Assembly: GCA_036395835.1 (NCBI GenBank)
Contig: DASWCW010000068.1
Span: 1 to 37,582, forward strand
From: AP-16 sp036395835
GTDB taxonomy: Bacteria > Pseudomonadota > Alphaproteobacteria > Rhizobiales > Xanthobacteraceae
DNA: 37,582 nt
Direction of reading: 5' to 3'
The notes beneath the pieces were generated by a model. That model saw only the letters and a list, made by a program, of their open reading frames with translations. It ran no database searches and was not told the origin of the DNA. Both the position numbers and the translations under genes were made by a program. Positions 14,849 through 23,247 of this stretch are shown here, piece by piece; positions within the stretch are counted from its first letter, which is position 1; every line of letters starts with the position of its first letter.

Positions 14849-17175
14849 GCGTTCGCCTGGGCAGCGCGCAGTGCGGCGCGAATGCGCTGCGGCGTTGCGG
14901 GAATTTCGTCGATCGAGATTTTGAACGGAGCGAGCGCGTCATTGATCGCATTGATGATCGCGGCCGGCGCGCCGATCGCGCCGCCCTCGCCGAGCCCCTT
15001 GGCGCCGGTGATCGTCGCTTCGCTCAGGGTCTCGCGATGATGAACCTCGATCGGCGGGATTTCCCGAACCGTGGGCGGCAGGTAATCGGCGAGCGTCGTG
15101 GTGAGGATATTCCCGGTTTCGTCGTAGATGATCTCCTCCAGCAGCGCGTTGCCGATGCCCTGTGCGACACCACCATGAATCTGGCCGTCGACCACCATCG
15201 GATTGATCAGCCGGCCGGCGTCCTCTGCGACCACAAATTTCTCGATTCCGACCTGTCCGGTCTCGATATCGACTTCGACGATCGCCGCATGGCAGGCATT
15301 CGAAAATGTGCCCGGCGGATCGTAGGTCGCGGCCTCCATGATGCCCGGCTCGATCTCGCCGTCGAACCGATGGGCCTGGTGGTACGCGGCCCGCGCCAGC
15401 GCGGCGATCGGCAGCAGGCGATCGGTGCCGGCTACCTTTGCGTTCCCGGCTTCCAGAACGACGTCTTCCGGTGCCGCTTCCAACAGGTGGCTCGCGAGCT
15501 TGATCAGCTTGAGCCTAACCTTGCGGGCAGCAATCAGCGCCGCGCCGCCGGCGATCACCAGCGAGCGGCTCGCGAACGTGCCGAAGCCGTACGGCGTCCG
15601 GTCGGTATCGCCGTGAACGACGGCAATCTGCGCCGGCTCGATCGCGAGCTCGTCGGCGATGATCTGGGCGAGCGTGGTGCGAAGCCCCTGCCCGTGCGGG
15701 CTCGCGCCAATGCGCGCCTCGACGAAGCCCGACGGATCCATCGTCAGCTCGACTTTCTCCCAGCCGGGCGTGAGCTCCATCCCGCGCGCCGCAAAGGCCG
15801 GCGTGCCGTAGCCGGTGCGCTCCGAGAACGTGGCAAAGCCCAGTCCGAGAAACCGGCCCTGGGACCTCCCTTCATACTGGCGCGCACGAAAGGCGGCAAC
15901 ATCGAGCGTGGCAGCGGCGAGCTCCATCGTCTCTCGGTAGCTTGCTTCGTCGAGCACCAAGCCCGTTGCCGACGTGTAGGGAAAGCGATCGACCAAGTTG
16001 CGGCGGCGGATTTCCAGCGGATCGAGATCGAGCTCGGCCGCGGCGCGATCCATCAGCCGCTCCAGCGCGAGCGTGATCACAGGACGCGTTACACCGCGAT
16101 AGGGTGCCATCGGACAGGTGTGGGTGAGCACGGCGCGCGCGACGCACGAATAGGCGCGAATGTCGTAGGGCCCTGGCAGCTCGACTAGCCCCATGAGCGG
16201 CTCGACTGCGCACGTCGTCGGAAAACACGAATAGGCCCCGACGTTGGCAGTGACATCGGCCGCGAGCGCAACGAACTTGCCGGTTCGATCGAAACTGCCC
16301 TCGAGCCGGATTTGTTGGTCGCGGCTGTGGAACGACGCGATCAAATTCTCGCGCCGGTCCTCCCGCCACGCGACCGAGCTTTTGAGCTTGCGCGCGAGCC
16401 ACACCAGAACAACGTACTCGGGCGGCAGCGACATCTTTTGCCCGAACCCGCCGCCGACGTCCGGCGCGATAACGCGCAGTTCGGATTCCGGCATGCCGAT
16501 CAGATCGGCGATCACCGTGCGCATCAGATGCGGCGTCTGGGTCGAGCAGGTGAAGAAAATCCGGCCAGATGCGGCGTCGTACGTCGCATGGCCACCGCGC
16601 GCTTCGAGCGGCATGGCGTTCTGTCGCCGCGAGCGGACCTCGACCGAGAGCCGGCGGTACGCGGCCTTTCGCGCGGCGTGGAAATCCGGCGTGCTGTGCC
16701 GAGCCTCGATAATGACGTTGCCGCGAACGTTTTTGTGAACCAGCACAGCGCCTGCGGCAAGCGCGTCATCGATGCGGACCAAAGCCGCGCTCTCGGCGAT
16801 CGCGACTTCGACGCAATCCGCCAGATCCTCCGCCTCCTCCTCGCTCGCGGCGATTACCGCCCCGATCGGCTCGCCGACGAAGCGAACGACCTCGGATGCC
16901 AGGATCGGCTGCTCGACCGGCACATAGCCGAACTTGTGGAGCATCGGCCGGATCGGTTTCACTGCGGCGAGATCCGCGGCCGTGATCAGGCTCGCGCCCT
17001 GCGGCGCCGTGATGCGCTCGATCGTTCCGGCAGCGACCGGGGAGCGCACGAACCGCACCCAATGCGCCGCGGTCAGATCTGCCGTGAAACGGCCTCGGCC
17101 TGTCACGAGCGCGGGATCCTCGACCCGGCGGATTGAGCGGCCGACCCAGGTCTCGCGCCGCTCCATGCGGTTCAT
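14845..17175 (-). CDS. Molybdopterin-binding large subunit (PYRGVTR type), core M-L-S operon
   Basis: 776 residues. ATG 17175 overlaps the coxM stop; a second ATG at 17166 is possible. Opening 'VGRSIRRVEDPALVTGRGRFTADL' is the family N-terminus, GGGFG is at 241-245, the Mo-site loop reads PYRGVTR at 358-364, and the glutamate region is KGLGEGGAIGAPAAIINAI. The loop differs from both form I (AYRCSFR) and form II (AYRGAGR) CO-dehydrogenase types, so CO oxidation is unlikely; a hydroxylase for a ring or aldehyde substrate fits better. Its tight coupling with coxM and coxS marks it as the native partner of those subunits. Confidence 0.9.
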   Translation of the reverse strand: MNRMERRETWVGRSIRRVEDPALVTGRGRFTADLTAAHWVRFVRSPVAAGTIERITAPQGASLITAADLAAVKPIRPMLHKFGYVPVEQPILASEVVRFVGEPIGAVIAASEEEAEDLADCVEVAIAESAALVRIDDALAAGAVLVHKNVRGNVIIEARHSTPDFHAARKAAYRRLSVEVRSRRQNAMPLEARGGHATYDAASGRIFFTCSTQTPHLMRTVIADLIGMPESELRVIAPDVGGGFGQKMSLPPEYVVLVWLARKLKSSVAWREDRRENLIASFHSRDQQIRLEGSFDRTGKFVALAADVTANVGAYSCFPTTCAVEPLMGLVELPGPYDIRAYSCVARAVLTHTCPMAPYRGVTRPVITLALERLMDRAAAELDLDPLEIRRRNLVDRFPYTSATGLVLDEASYRETMELAAATLDVAAFRARQYEGRSQGRFLGLGFATFSERTGYGTPAFAARGMELTPGWEKVELTMDPSGFVEARIGASPHGQGLRTTLAQIIADELAIEPAQIAVVHGDTDRTPYGFGTFASRSLVIAGGAALIAARKVRLKLIKLASHLLEAAPEDVVLEAGNAKVAGTDRLLPIAALARAAYHQAHRFDGEIEPGIMEAATYDPPGTFSNACHAAIVEVDIETGQVGIEKFVVAEDAGRLINPMVVDGQIHGGVAQGIGNALLEEIIYDETGNILTTTLADYLPPTVREIPPIEVHHRETLSEATITGAKGLGEGGAIGAPAAIINAINDALAPFKISIDEIPATPQRIRAALRAAQANA

Positions 17176-18029
17176 GCCGCGGCGCGCTCCAGGGCGCGAC
17201 GCGCAACCGCGCGGACGAGGTCGCGCCGGTACTCGGCGCCCGCCTGGATATCCTCGAGCGGATCGATCGCTTCGGCGGCAGCCTCCGCCGCCTCGCGAAA
17301 GATGCCGATCTCCGGCGGTTTTCCGGCGAGCACGGCTTCGGCTTCCGGAATGCGCCGCGGCGACGCCTCGACGCCGCCGAGCCCGAGGCGCGGGCCGACG
17401 ATGAGGCCGTCCTCCAGCCGAAACGTGGCGAGCGCCATGGCAAGGGCGTAATCGCCGGCGCGCCGGCTGAACTCGTAGAATCCCCAGCGCAGCTCGGGCG
17501 CGAGGACCGGCAGCCGCGCCTGCTCCAACAGCTCGTCCTCCTCGAGCGTGGTTGCCATCAGGCCTTGGAAAAAATCGATCGCCGCGATCCTTCGCGTGCC
17601 ACGCGCACTCCGGGCGGCGATCTCACCGCCGAGCGTCGCCGCAACCAGGCACCACTCGGAGGCGGGATCGGCATGGGCGAGGCTGCCGCAAAACGTGCCG
17701 CGGGTCCGAATCGGATAATGCGCGATGTGCCGCACGACGTAGGCGAGCAGATCGCCGAGCGGCCCGGCCGTGACCGGCCGATGAAACGCCGCGTGACGCA
17801 CGCACGCGCCGATCAAGAGCGTGTCGTTCTCGACTGCGAGCCGGTCGAGCCCGGCCACCAGGTTGATGTCGACGAGATGCGCCGGGCGGGCCAGACGAAA
17901 CGCCATGGTCGGCACCAGACTTTGGCCGCCTGCGAGAACGCGGCCGTCCTCCGGCGCGACTTCGGCAAGGATCGCGACCGCTTGCTCCAGGGTTTTCGGC
18001 GCGTGATAGACGAACGGCGCGGGCTTCAC
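17172..18029 (-). CDS. FAD-binding medium subunit of molybdenum hydroxylase (CoxM type)
   Basis: 285 residues. I choose GTG 18029 over the upstream TTG 18047 because AAGGAG lies nine bases before the GTG. The FAD-binding motifs of the family are present: AGGQSLVPTMAFRLARP near the N-terminus and 'RTRGTFCGSLAHADPASEW' in the second subdomain, followed by the C-terminal CoxM domain (from about 170). It passes electrons from the 2Fe-2S clusters to an external acceptor such as quinone or NAD+. The TGA overlaps the next large-subunit start. 'TFCGS' replaces the common 'TIGGS' of the second flavin motif, a mild variation. Confidence 0.9.
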   Translation of the reverse strand: MKPAPFVYHAPKTLEQAVAILAEVAPEDGRVLAGGQSLVPTMAFRLARPAHLVDINLVAGLDRLAVENDTLLIGACVRHAAFHRPVTAGPLGDLLAYVVRHIAHYPIRTRGTFCGSLAHADPASEWCLVAATLGGEIAARSARGTRRIAAIDFFQGLMATTLEEDELLEQARLPVLAPELRWGFYEFSRRAGDYALAMALATFRLEDGLIVGPRLGLGGVEASPRRIPEAEAVLAGKPPEIGIFREAAEAAAEAIDPLEDIQAGAEYRRDLVRAVARRALERAAA

Positions 18030-18122
18030 TGGCCCCGGCTCCTTCAAGTTTGCAGGGATGCTAACGGCTTCCCCGCTCGGCGCAAAGCCCGGGAAACTTA
18101 TGTAACGAAGACCGTAGAACGC

Positions 18123-18854
18123 TCAGGCGGCAAGGTCCGCCGAGATGATGCGCCTCACCCCGGCCTGCAGCATGTCGGTCCAGGCCTTCTCCAGCGAGCC
18201 CTGGGTGTCGATGCCGCGGCAGGCGTCCTCGACCACATAGGTCTCAAAGCCGCTGTTGCGCGCGTCGATCGCCGTCCAGGCGACGCAGAAGTCGGTGGCA
18301 AGGCCGGCCACGAACACTTTTTTGATGCCGCGCTGAGTGAGATAGCCGCCGAGTCCGGTCGGGGTCTTGTGGTCGGCCTCGAAGAACCCGGAATAGCTGT
18401 CCATGTCCTTGTGATAGCCCTTGCGGATGACGAGCTCGCCGTGGGGAATGGAAATGTCCTTCGAAATGTCCGCGCCGGACGTCCCTTGCACGCAATGGTC
18501 GGGCCACAGGATCTGGTCGCCATAGCCCAGCTTGATGACCTCGAATGGCTTCTTGCCCGGGTGGGTCGAGGCGAAGGAAATGTGGCCGGGCGTGTGCCAA
18601 TCCTGGGTCATCACCACGTTGGTAAAATCCTTGGCCATGCGATTGATGACCGGAATCACCTGATCGCCTTCTTTCACGGCGAGGCTACCGCCCGGAAGGA
18701 AGCAGTTCTGCACATCGACGACGATCAGCACGCTCGCCTCGTCGATCGCGATTTTCTCCGCCGCGCGCGCCATGCTCAAAGATCCGAAGAAGCTCGTGCC
18801 GAAGCCGATGCTGACCAAGCCGCGGACAACCTGGCGTCGATTGCAGGTTACCAT
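18123..18854 (-). CDS. Nicotinamidase / isochorismatase-family amidase with probable Tat signal
   Basis: 243 residues from ATG 18854 (GGGGAG six bases upstream; the open frame before it is not protein-like). Catalytic triad of the PncA type: D47 (VVDVQNCF), K145 (IRKGYHKD) and C190 (ATDFCVAW). Metal ligands D85, H87, H91 (QDWHTPGH) are present, and 'LWPDHCVQGT' around H120 is the hallmark of PncA nicotinamidases. Residues 1-32 carry NRRQVVRG, a hydrophobic run and an S-M-A-R-A-A-E end, which reads as a twin-arginine signal. NAD-salvage PncA is normally cytoplasmic, so an exported copy suggests amide hydrolysis of an external substrate. It sits between two molybdenum-hydroxylase genes on the same strand, with about 90 bases on each side. 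Confidence 0.85.
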   Translation of the reverse strand: MVTCNRRQVVRGLVSIGFGTSFFGSLSMARAAEKIAIDEASVLIVVDVQNCFLPGGSLAVKEGDQVIPVINRMAKDFTNVVMTQDWHTPGHISFASTHPGKKPFEVIKLGYGDQILWPDHCVQGTSGADISKDISIPHGELVIRKGYHKDMDSYSGFFEADHKTPTGLGGYLTQRGIKKVFVAGLATDFCVAWTAIDARNSGFETYVVEDACRGIDTQGSLEKAWTDMLQAGVRRIISADLAA

Positions 18855-18944
18855 GGAGCTCCCCGAATTCCGATACCGCGGCAAGTCGCCGCGATGCCGC
18901 ACAGGCGCGATTCTGTGCCCCCGAGACAGCCTCACGCAAGCGCG

Positions 18945-21272
18945 TTATGCGCCTCCGTTCCCGTGCAGCGCCTCCCATACCCGGCGCGGGATCGCCGGCA
19001 TATCGATGCTGCGCGCGTTTCCTTTGGCGTTCAACGCGTCCACCACAGCATTGATCACCGCCGGCGGCGCGCCGACCGCGCCGGCTTCGCCTGCGCCCTT
19101 GATGCCGAGCGGGTTGGCCGCACACGGCACGTTGCGGGTCGAGAACGAGAAGAACGGCAGATTGTCGGCGCGCGGCATCGCGTAATCCTGGAACGAGCCC
19201 GACAGCAATTGCCCGCTGTCCTCGTCATAGACCGTGTGCTCCAGCAACGCCTGGCCGATCCCCTGCACCACCCCGCCGTGAACCTGGCCTTCGAGCATCA
19301 TCGGGTTGATCACCGCGCCGAAATCGTCGACCACGGTGTAGCGCTCGATCTTCACTTCGCCGGTATCCGGATCGATCTCCACCTCGGCGATGTGGCAGCC
19401 GTTGGGGAAAGTCTCGGCTGTCGGGGTCCTGGTGTGAGTGGCGTCGAGCCCCGGCTCCACGCCGGGCGGCAGCTTCGATTTGTCGCGCGCCGCAGCCGCG
19501 ACCGTGAACAGGTCGACGCGCCGGTCGGTGCCGACGATGCGGAACTCGCCTTCGCCAAACTCAATGTCGGCAGGCGAAGCCTCCAGCAGATTCCCGGCCA
19601 GCTGCCGGCCCTTCTCGATCACCTGTTTCGAGGCCTCGTGGAGTGCGGTGCCGGCGACGGGAAGCGCGCGCGAGCCGCCGGTGAGCCCGCGCGGCGTGCG
19701 GTCGGTATCGCCCATGATCACATCGATCTTGTCGGGGTGGACGCCCAGACGGTCGGCAACGAGCTGCTTGTACGACGTGATAAGGCCTGTGCCATATTCG
19801 ACGTTGCCCATGACGAGCTCGATGCGGTGGTCCTTGAACTCGATCGAGGCCGTCTCCGGAAAGCCGCCGCCGCAGCGCTCGGTATAGGTCGCCATGCCGA
19901 TGCCGCGCAGTTTCCCGCGTTTCCTGGCTTCGGCGCGCCTCGCCTTGAAGCCCGTCCAGTCGGCCTTTTCCATGCACAGATCCATGACCTGTTCGAACTC
20001 GCCGGAATCGAACGTGATCTGCGTAGCCGAAGTGTAGGGCATCGCCGATGGCGGGATGAAATTGCGCCGCCGGATCTCGTCGGGCGCGAGGCCGAGATCG
20101 CGCGCGGCGGCATCGACCAGCCGCTCCACGAGGTAGGACGCCTCCGGACGTCCGGCGCCGCGATAGGCGCACACCGGCACCGTGTTGGTGCATACGCCCT
20201 TCACGTTCACGGCGATCGCCGCCGTCTTGTAGAGGCCGGCAACCAGATCGGTCGAGCGCGTCGGAATGAACGCGCCAAGCGGCGAGAGATACGCGCCGAG
20301 ATTGGCGATGACCGAGACCCGCAGGCCGAGAAAATGCCCGCGCCGATCCATGGCGAGCTCGGCGCGCGAGAAATGATCGCGCCCCTGGTTGTCGCTGATG
20401 AAACCCTCCGAGCGGTCCGGCTGCCATTTCACCGGACGCTTGAGCTTGCGCGCAGCCCAGACTACGAGCGCATGCTCGGGATAGACGAAGGCCTTCATGC
20501 CGAAGCCGCCGCCGACGTGGGGCGTAATGGTGCGCAATTTAGCTTGTGGCACCTTCAGGACGGCGTCGGCGAGCGTGTCGCGGACGAAGGACGCGCCCTG
20601 CGAGCCGGTGTAGAGGGTCGCGCGATCGGTCTCGGGGTCGTAGTCGCCGATGGCGTTGCGCGGCTCCATCGAGTTCGCCACCACGCGGTTGTTGACGACT
20701 TCGATCGTGGTGACGCGCGCAGCGCCGGCAAAGGCGGCTTCGGTCGCCGCGAAATCGCAGCGGTCGTTGTCCCAGTCGAACACGATGTTCCGGGGGATGT
20801 GGTCGAACAGCTGCGGCGCGCCGGGCTCGATCGCCGCCCGCGCGTCGACCACGGCCGGCAGCGCCTCATATTCGACCTCGATCGCCTCGGCGGCGTCGCG
20901 GGCCTGATGCAGCTTCTCGGCCACCACGAGCGCCACCGGCTGTCCCGCATGGCGAACCTTGCCGATCGCGAGCACCGGCCGCGGCGTGTCGTGGCGCGGG
21001 GTGCCGTCACGGTTCGTCAGCGGCGAGACGCAGGGCACGTCGCCAAGACCGTCGGCCGTCACATCCTCGCCGGTGAGCAGGAGCAGCACGCCCGGCATGC
21101 CGCGGGCTCGTGTTGCGTCTATCCGTGCGATGCGCGCGTGCGCCGCCGGAGAGCGAAGCACATGGGCATGCACCATGCCCGGCAAAACGATATCGTCGGT
21201 ATAGCGGCCCCTGCCGGTGATGAGCCGAAGATCTTCGAACCGCCGCAACGGCTGGCCGACCGCGAATTTCAT
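18945..21272 (-). CDS. Molybdopterin-binding large subunit (AYRGAGR, form II type)
   Basis: 775 residues; GGAGG lies five bases before ATG 21272. 'GQPLRRFEDLRLITGRGRYTDD' is the usual start, the hammerhead domain runs to about 140, GGGFG is at 254-258, and the Mo-site loop is AYRGAGR at 369-375, the motif of form II CoxL-like enzymes. The glutamate region reads KGAGEAGAVGAPPAVINAVVDAL. Form II proteins are found in purine-, nicotinate-, quinoline- and aldehyde-type hydroxylases; a real CO dehydrogenase has AYRCSFR instead. It is the first gene of the minus-strand run, upstream of the amidase and coxM, and lacks its own small and medium subunits. Confidence 0.9.
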   Translation of the reverse strand: MKFAVGQPLRRFEDLRLITGRGRYTDDIVLPGMVHAHVLRSPAAHARIARIDATRARGMPGVLLLLTGEDVTADGLGDVPCVSPLTNRDGTPRHDTPRPVLAIGKVRHAGQPVALVVAEKLHQARDAAEAIEVEYEALPAVVDARAAIEPGAPQLFDHIPRNIVFDWDNDRCDFAATEAAFAGAARVTTIEVVNNRVVANSMEPRNAIGDYDPETDRATLYTGSQGASFVRDTLADAVLKVPQAKLRTITPHVGGGFGMKAFVYPEHALVVWAARKLKRPVKWQPDRSEGFISDNQGRDHFSRAELAMDRRGHFLGLRVSVIANLGAYLSPLGAFIPTRSTDLVAGLYKTAAIAVNVKGVCTNTVPVCAYRGAGRPEASYLVERLVDAAARDLGLAPDEIRRRNFIPPSAMPYTSATQITFDSGEFEQVMDLCMEKADWTGFKARRAEARKRGKLRGIGMATYTERCGGGFPETASIEFKDHRIELVMGNVEYGTGLITSYKQLVADRLGVHPDKIDVIMGDTDRTPRGLTGGSRALPVAGTALHEASKQVIEKGRQLAGNLLEASPADIEFGEGEFRIVGTDRRVDLFTVAAAARDKSKLPPGVEPGLDATHTRTPTAETFPNGCHIAEVEIDPDTGEVKIERYTVVDDFGAVINPMMLEGQVHGGVVQGIGQALLEHTVYDEDSGQLLSGSFQDYAMPRADNLPFFSFSTRNVPCAANPLGIKGAGEAGAVGAPPAVINAVVDALNAKGNARSIDMPAIPRRVWEALHGNGGA

Positions 21273-21319
21273 GTCGCCTCCACGTCCTGTTGATCTCTGC
21301 AGGGCGGCTCGCGTGCTTT

Positions 21320-21429
21320 CCCTCCCCTAAAGGGAGGGTCGCCGCCGAAGGCGGCGGGGTGGGGTGACTCCCTTTCGCCCCACCCGGCTCGCGTCTTGCG
21401 ACGCGCGCCGGCCTCCCCTCCGGGGAGGC
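21320..21429. repeat. Array of five consecutive perfect hairpins
   Basis: Within 110 bases: CCCTCCC/GGGAGGG (21320-21338, 5-base loop), CGCCGCC/GGCGGCG (21340-21356, GAA loop), GGGTGGGG/CCCCACCC (21357-21385), CGCGTC/GACGCG (21390-21405), GCCTCCCC/GGGGAGGC (21411-21429, TCC loop). It lies between the divergent large-subunit and SDR genes. The first two units resemble intergenic palindromes common in Bradyrhizobium/Rhodopseudomonas genomes. Confidence 0.65.
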
Positions 21430-21527
21430 GAAGAGCGGCTCCCGCGCGAAACAGCGGCGCAGCTTGCGACATCGCCGCATCGGTATCAAGCTGGCGGGCT
21501 GAGCTCTGCATCAGAAAGGATCGTGCC

Positions 21528-22277
21528 ATGCGTCTTGCGGGGAAAGTCGCGCTGGTGACCGGGGGCGCCTCCGGTTTCGGGACCGGGATCGCGCGCACCT
21601 TTGCGCGCGAGGGCGCCAAGGTCGCGATCCTCGATCTCAACGGTCCGGGCGCCAAGGAGGTTGCATCCTCGATCGGGCCGAATGCGATGGCGATTGCGGG
21701 CGACGTTACGGCCGCGCGCGACGTCGCTGCGGCGGTCGAGAACACGGTCACGGCGTATCAGCGGCTCGATATCGTGGTCAACAACGCCGGCTGGACGCAT
21801 CGCAACCAGCCGATGCTCGACGTCTCCGAAGCCGAATTCGATCGCGTGTTTGCCGTCAACGTCAAATCGATCTTCCACATGGCGCACGCCGCCATCCCGG
21901 TGATGCGTCGGCAGGGCGGCGGCACCATCATCAACATCGGCTCGACCGCCGGCATCCGTCCGCGGCCGGGGCTTACTTGGTACAATGCCACCAAGGGCGC
22001 CGTAAACTTGATGTCGCGCTCGATGGCGGTCGAGCTCGCGCCCGATAAGATTCGCGTCAACTGCGTGGCACCGGTGGCCGGCGAGACGGGGCTGCTCGCG
22101 GCCTTCATGGGCGGGGAGGACACGCCGGAGATGCGGGCGAAATTCATTGCCACGATTCCGTTGGGAAGGCTGTCGCGGCCCGACGACGTCGCCCACGCCT
22201 GCCTCTATCTCGCCTCCGACGAGGCCAGTCTCATCACCGGCGTGGTGCTGGAGGTCGACGGCGGGCGGACGATTTGA
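21528..22277 (+). CDS. Classical SDR-family oxidoreductase
   Basis: 249 residues from ATG 21528 with AGAAAGGA upstream. The nucleotide motif is TGGASGFG (11-18), NNAG at 85-88, and the catalytic residues are all present: S139 (INIGSTAG), Y152 and K156 (WYNATKG). Asp36 in 'VAILDLN' at the end of the second strand favours NAD+ over NADP+. The C-terminal 'ITGVVLEVDGGRTI' is standard for the FabG-like group. It would oxidise a secondary alcohol or reduce a ketone. It is transcribed away from the molybdenum-hydroxylase operon and converges on the dioxygenase gene, 39 bases apart. Confidence 0.88.
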   Translation: MRLAGKVALVTGGASGFGTGIARTFAREGAKVAILDLNGPGAKEVASSIGPNAMAIAGDVTAARDVAAAVENTVTAYQRLDIVVNNAGWTHRNQPMLDVSEAEFDRVFAVNVKSIFHMAHAAIPVMRRQGGGTIINIGSTAGIRPRPGLTWYNATKGAVNLMSRSMAVELAPDKIRVNCVAPVAGETGLLAAFMGGEDTPEMRAKFIATIPLGRLSRPDDVAHACLYLASDEASLITGVVLEVDGGRTI

Positions 22278-22316
22278 AGCCGGTCTTCCGGAATGATGCC
22301 GATGCCGCGCGTTTTC

Positions 22317-23117
22317 CTACTCCGCCGCCACCCGGTACGCGCGCGCGTAGCGCAGCAGCGCGTCGTCCTCGACCGGCTCGATCGGCGTGAAATCCCGATG
22401 CGCGATCCATTCCGGGCGGGTGAACTTGGTGATGTGGTTGGAGACCGCGCACAGCGTCAGATACACGATCTTGCGCGGATAGGGCGTGATGTTCGGCGGC
22501 GAGGCGTGCACCAGGTTGCCGTGGAACATCAGCACCGAGCCGGGATTGCCGGTCGGCGCGACGATGCCGCCCTCCTGCGCGAGCCGCGTCACCGTCTCCT
22601 TGTCGAGCGTCCATAGCGGGTAGGAAGTCGTCTGCTTGTCGTGCCCGGCCTGCAGCGTGCCGTGCTTGTGGCTCTTGGAGATGAACATCAGCGGGCCGTT
22701 GATAGCCATGACCTCGTCGAGGAACACCGCGATGTTCATGGCGCGAGCCTGCGGCATGCCGTCATCACGCGCCCAGGTGCCGTAGTCCTGGTGCCATTGC
22801 CACACCTCGCCCTCGAACGCCGCCTTGGCGTTGATCTTGAACTGGTGCATGTAGAGCTGTTCGCCGAACAGCTGCTCGACCGGCTTCACCAGGCGCGGAT
22901 GCGCGCCCAGAATGCGGAAAGCCTCGTTGTAGGTGTGGGCGGCGAACGCGGTGCGCGGCGCGCCGGAACTCTCGCGCCACACCTCCTTGCGCTCGGTCTT
23001 GTAGATTTTCTCGGCTTCGGCACGCAGGACCGCCATTTCCTCGTCGGAAAAACAGTCCGGCAGAAACAGATAGCCTTGCTCGTCGAATTCCTTCAACTGG
23101 CGCGACGACAGTTCCAT
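22317..23117 (-). CDS. Phytanoyl-CoA dioxygenase family protein, EctD-like
   Basis: 266 residues; I use ATG 23117 because AAGGAGAG precedes it, while the upstream frame to 23180 is not protein-like. It is an Fe(II)/2-oxoglutarate dioxygenase: iron ligands H109 and D111 (WHQDYGTW) and probably H204 (NLVHASPP), with R215 (YPRKIV) for 2-oxoglutarate. 'WQWHQDYGTWARDDGMP' resembles the ectoine hydroxylase signature (W-H-S-D-F-E-T-W-H-x-E-D-G), but ectABC are absent and several signature positions differ. Likely hydroxylates a small polar or amphipathic substrate in the cytoplasm. It is the last gene of the minus-strand run from 25512 and ends 39 bases from the converging SDR. Confidence 0.85.
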   Translation of the reverse strand: MELSSRQLKEFDEQGYLFLPDCFSDEEMAVLRAEAEKIYKTERKEVWRESSGAPRTAFAAHTYNEAFRILGAHPRLVKPVEQLFGEQLYMHQFKINAKAAFEGEVWQWHQDYGTWARDDGMPQARAMNIAVFLDEVMAINGPLMFISKSHKHGTLQAGHDKQTTSYPLWTLDKETVTRLAQEGGIVAPTGNPGSVLMFHGNLVHASPPNITPYPRKIVYLTLCAVSNHITKFTRPEWIAHRDFTPIEPVEDDALLRYARAYRVAAE

Positions 23118-23247
23118 CGTTCGCTCTCCTTGCATCGGCGGCAATTCTCTCGAGCCGCCATCGGCGTTTCCTGCACCCAATATATACTCGCGCTCGGTCC
23201 CAGGGAACGCCCCATCGTGCCCATGGCCCGATGAGGCTGGATGTTCC

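Noticed and set aside
11857..21272. Aerobic carbon monoxide dehydrogenase (coxMSL)
   Set aside because: None of the three large subunits has the AYRCSFR loop of CO-oxidising enzymes, and no coxDEFG genes accompany them.
17133..21293. A 1386-codon plus-strand open frame opposite the hydroxylase genes
   Set aside because: It is a shadow of the minus-strand large- and medium-subunit genes; the translation is Arg/Asp/Gly-rich without any domain, while the minus strand gives intact cofactor motifs.
21320..21429. CRISPR array
   Set aside because: The units are self-complementary but not repeats of one another, there are no regular spacers and no cas genes.
22317..23117. Ectoine hydroxylase ectD
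   Set aside because: The signature differs at several positions and no ectABC genes are present; kept as an EctD-like family member only.
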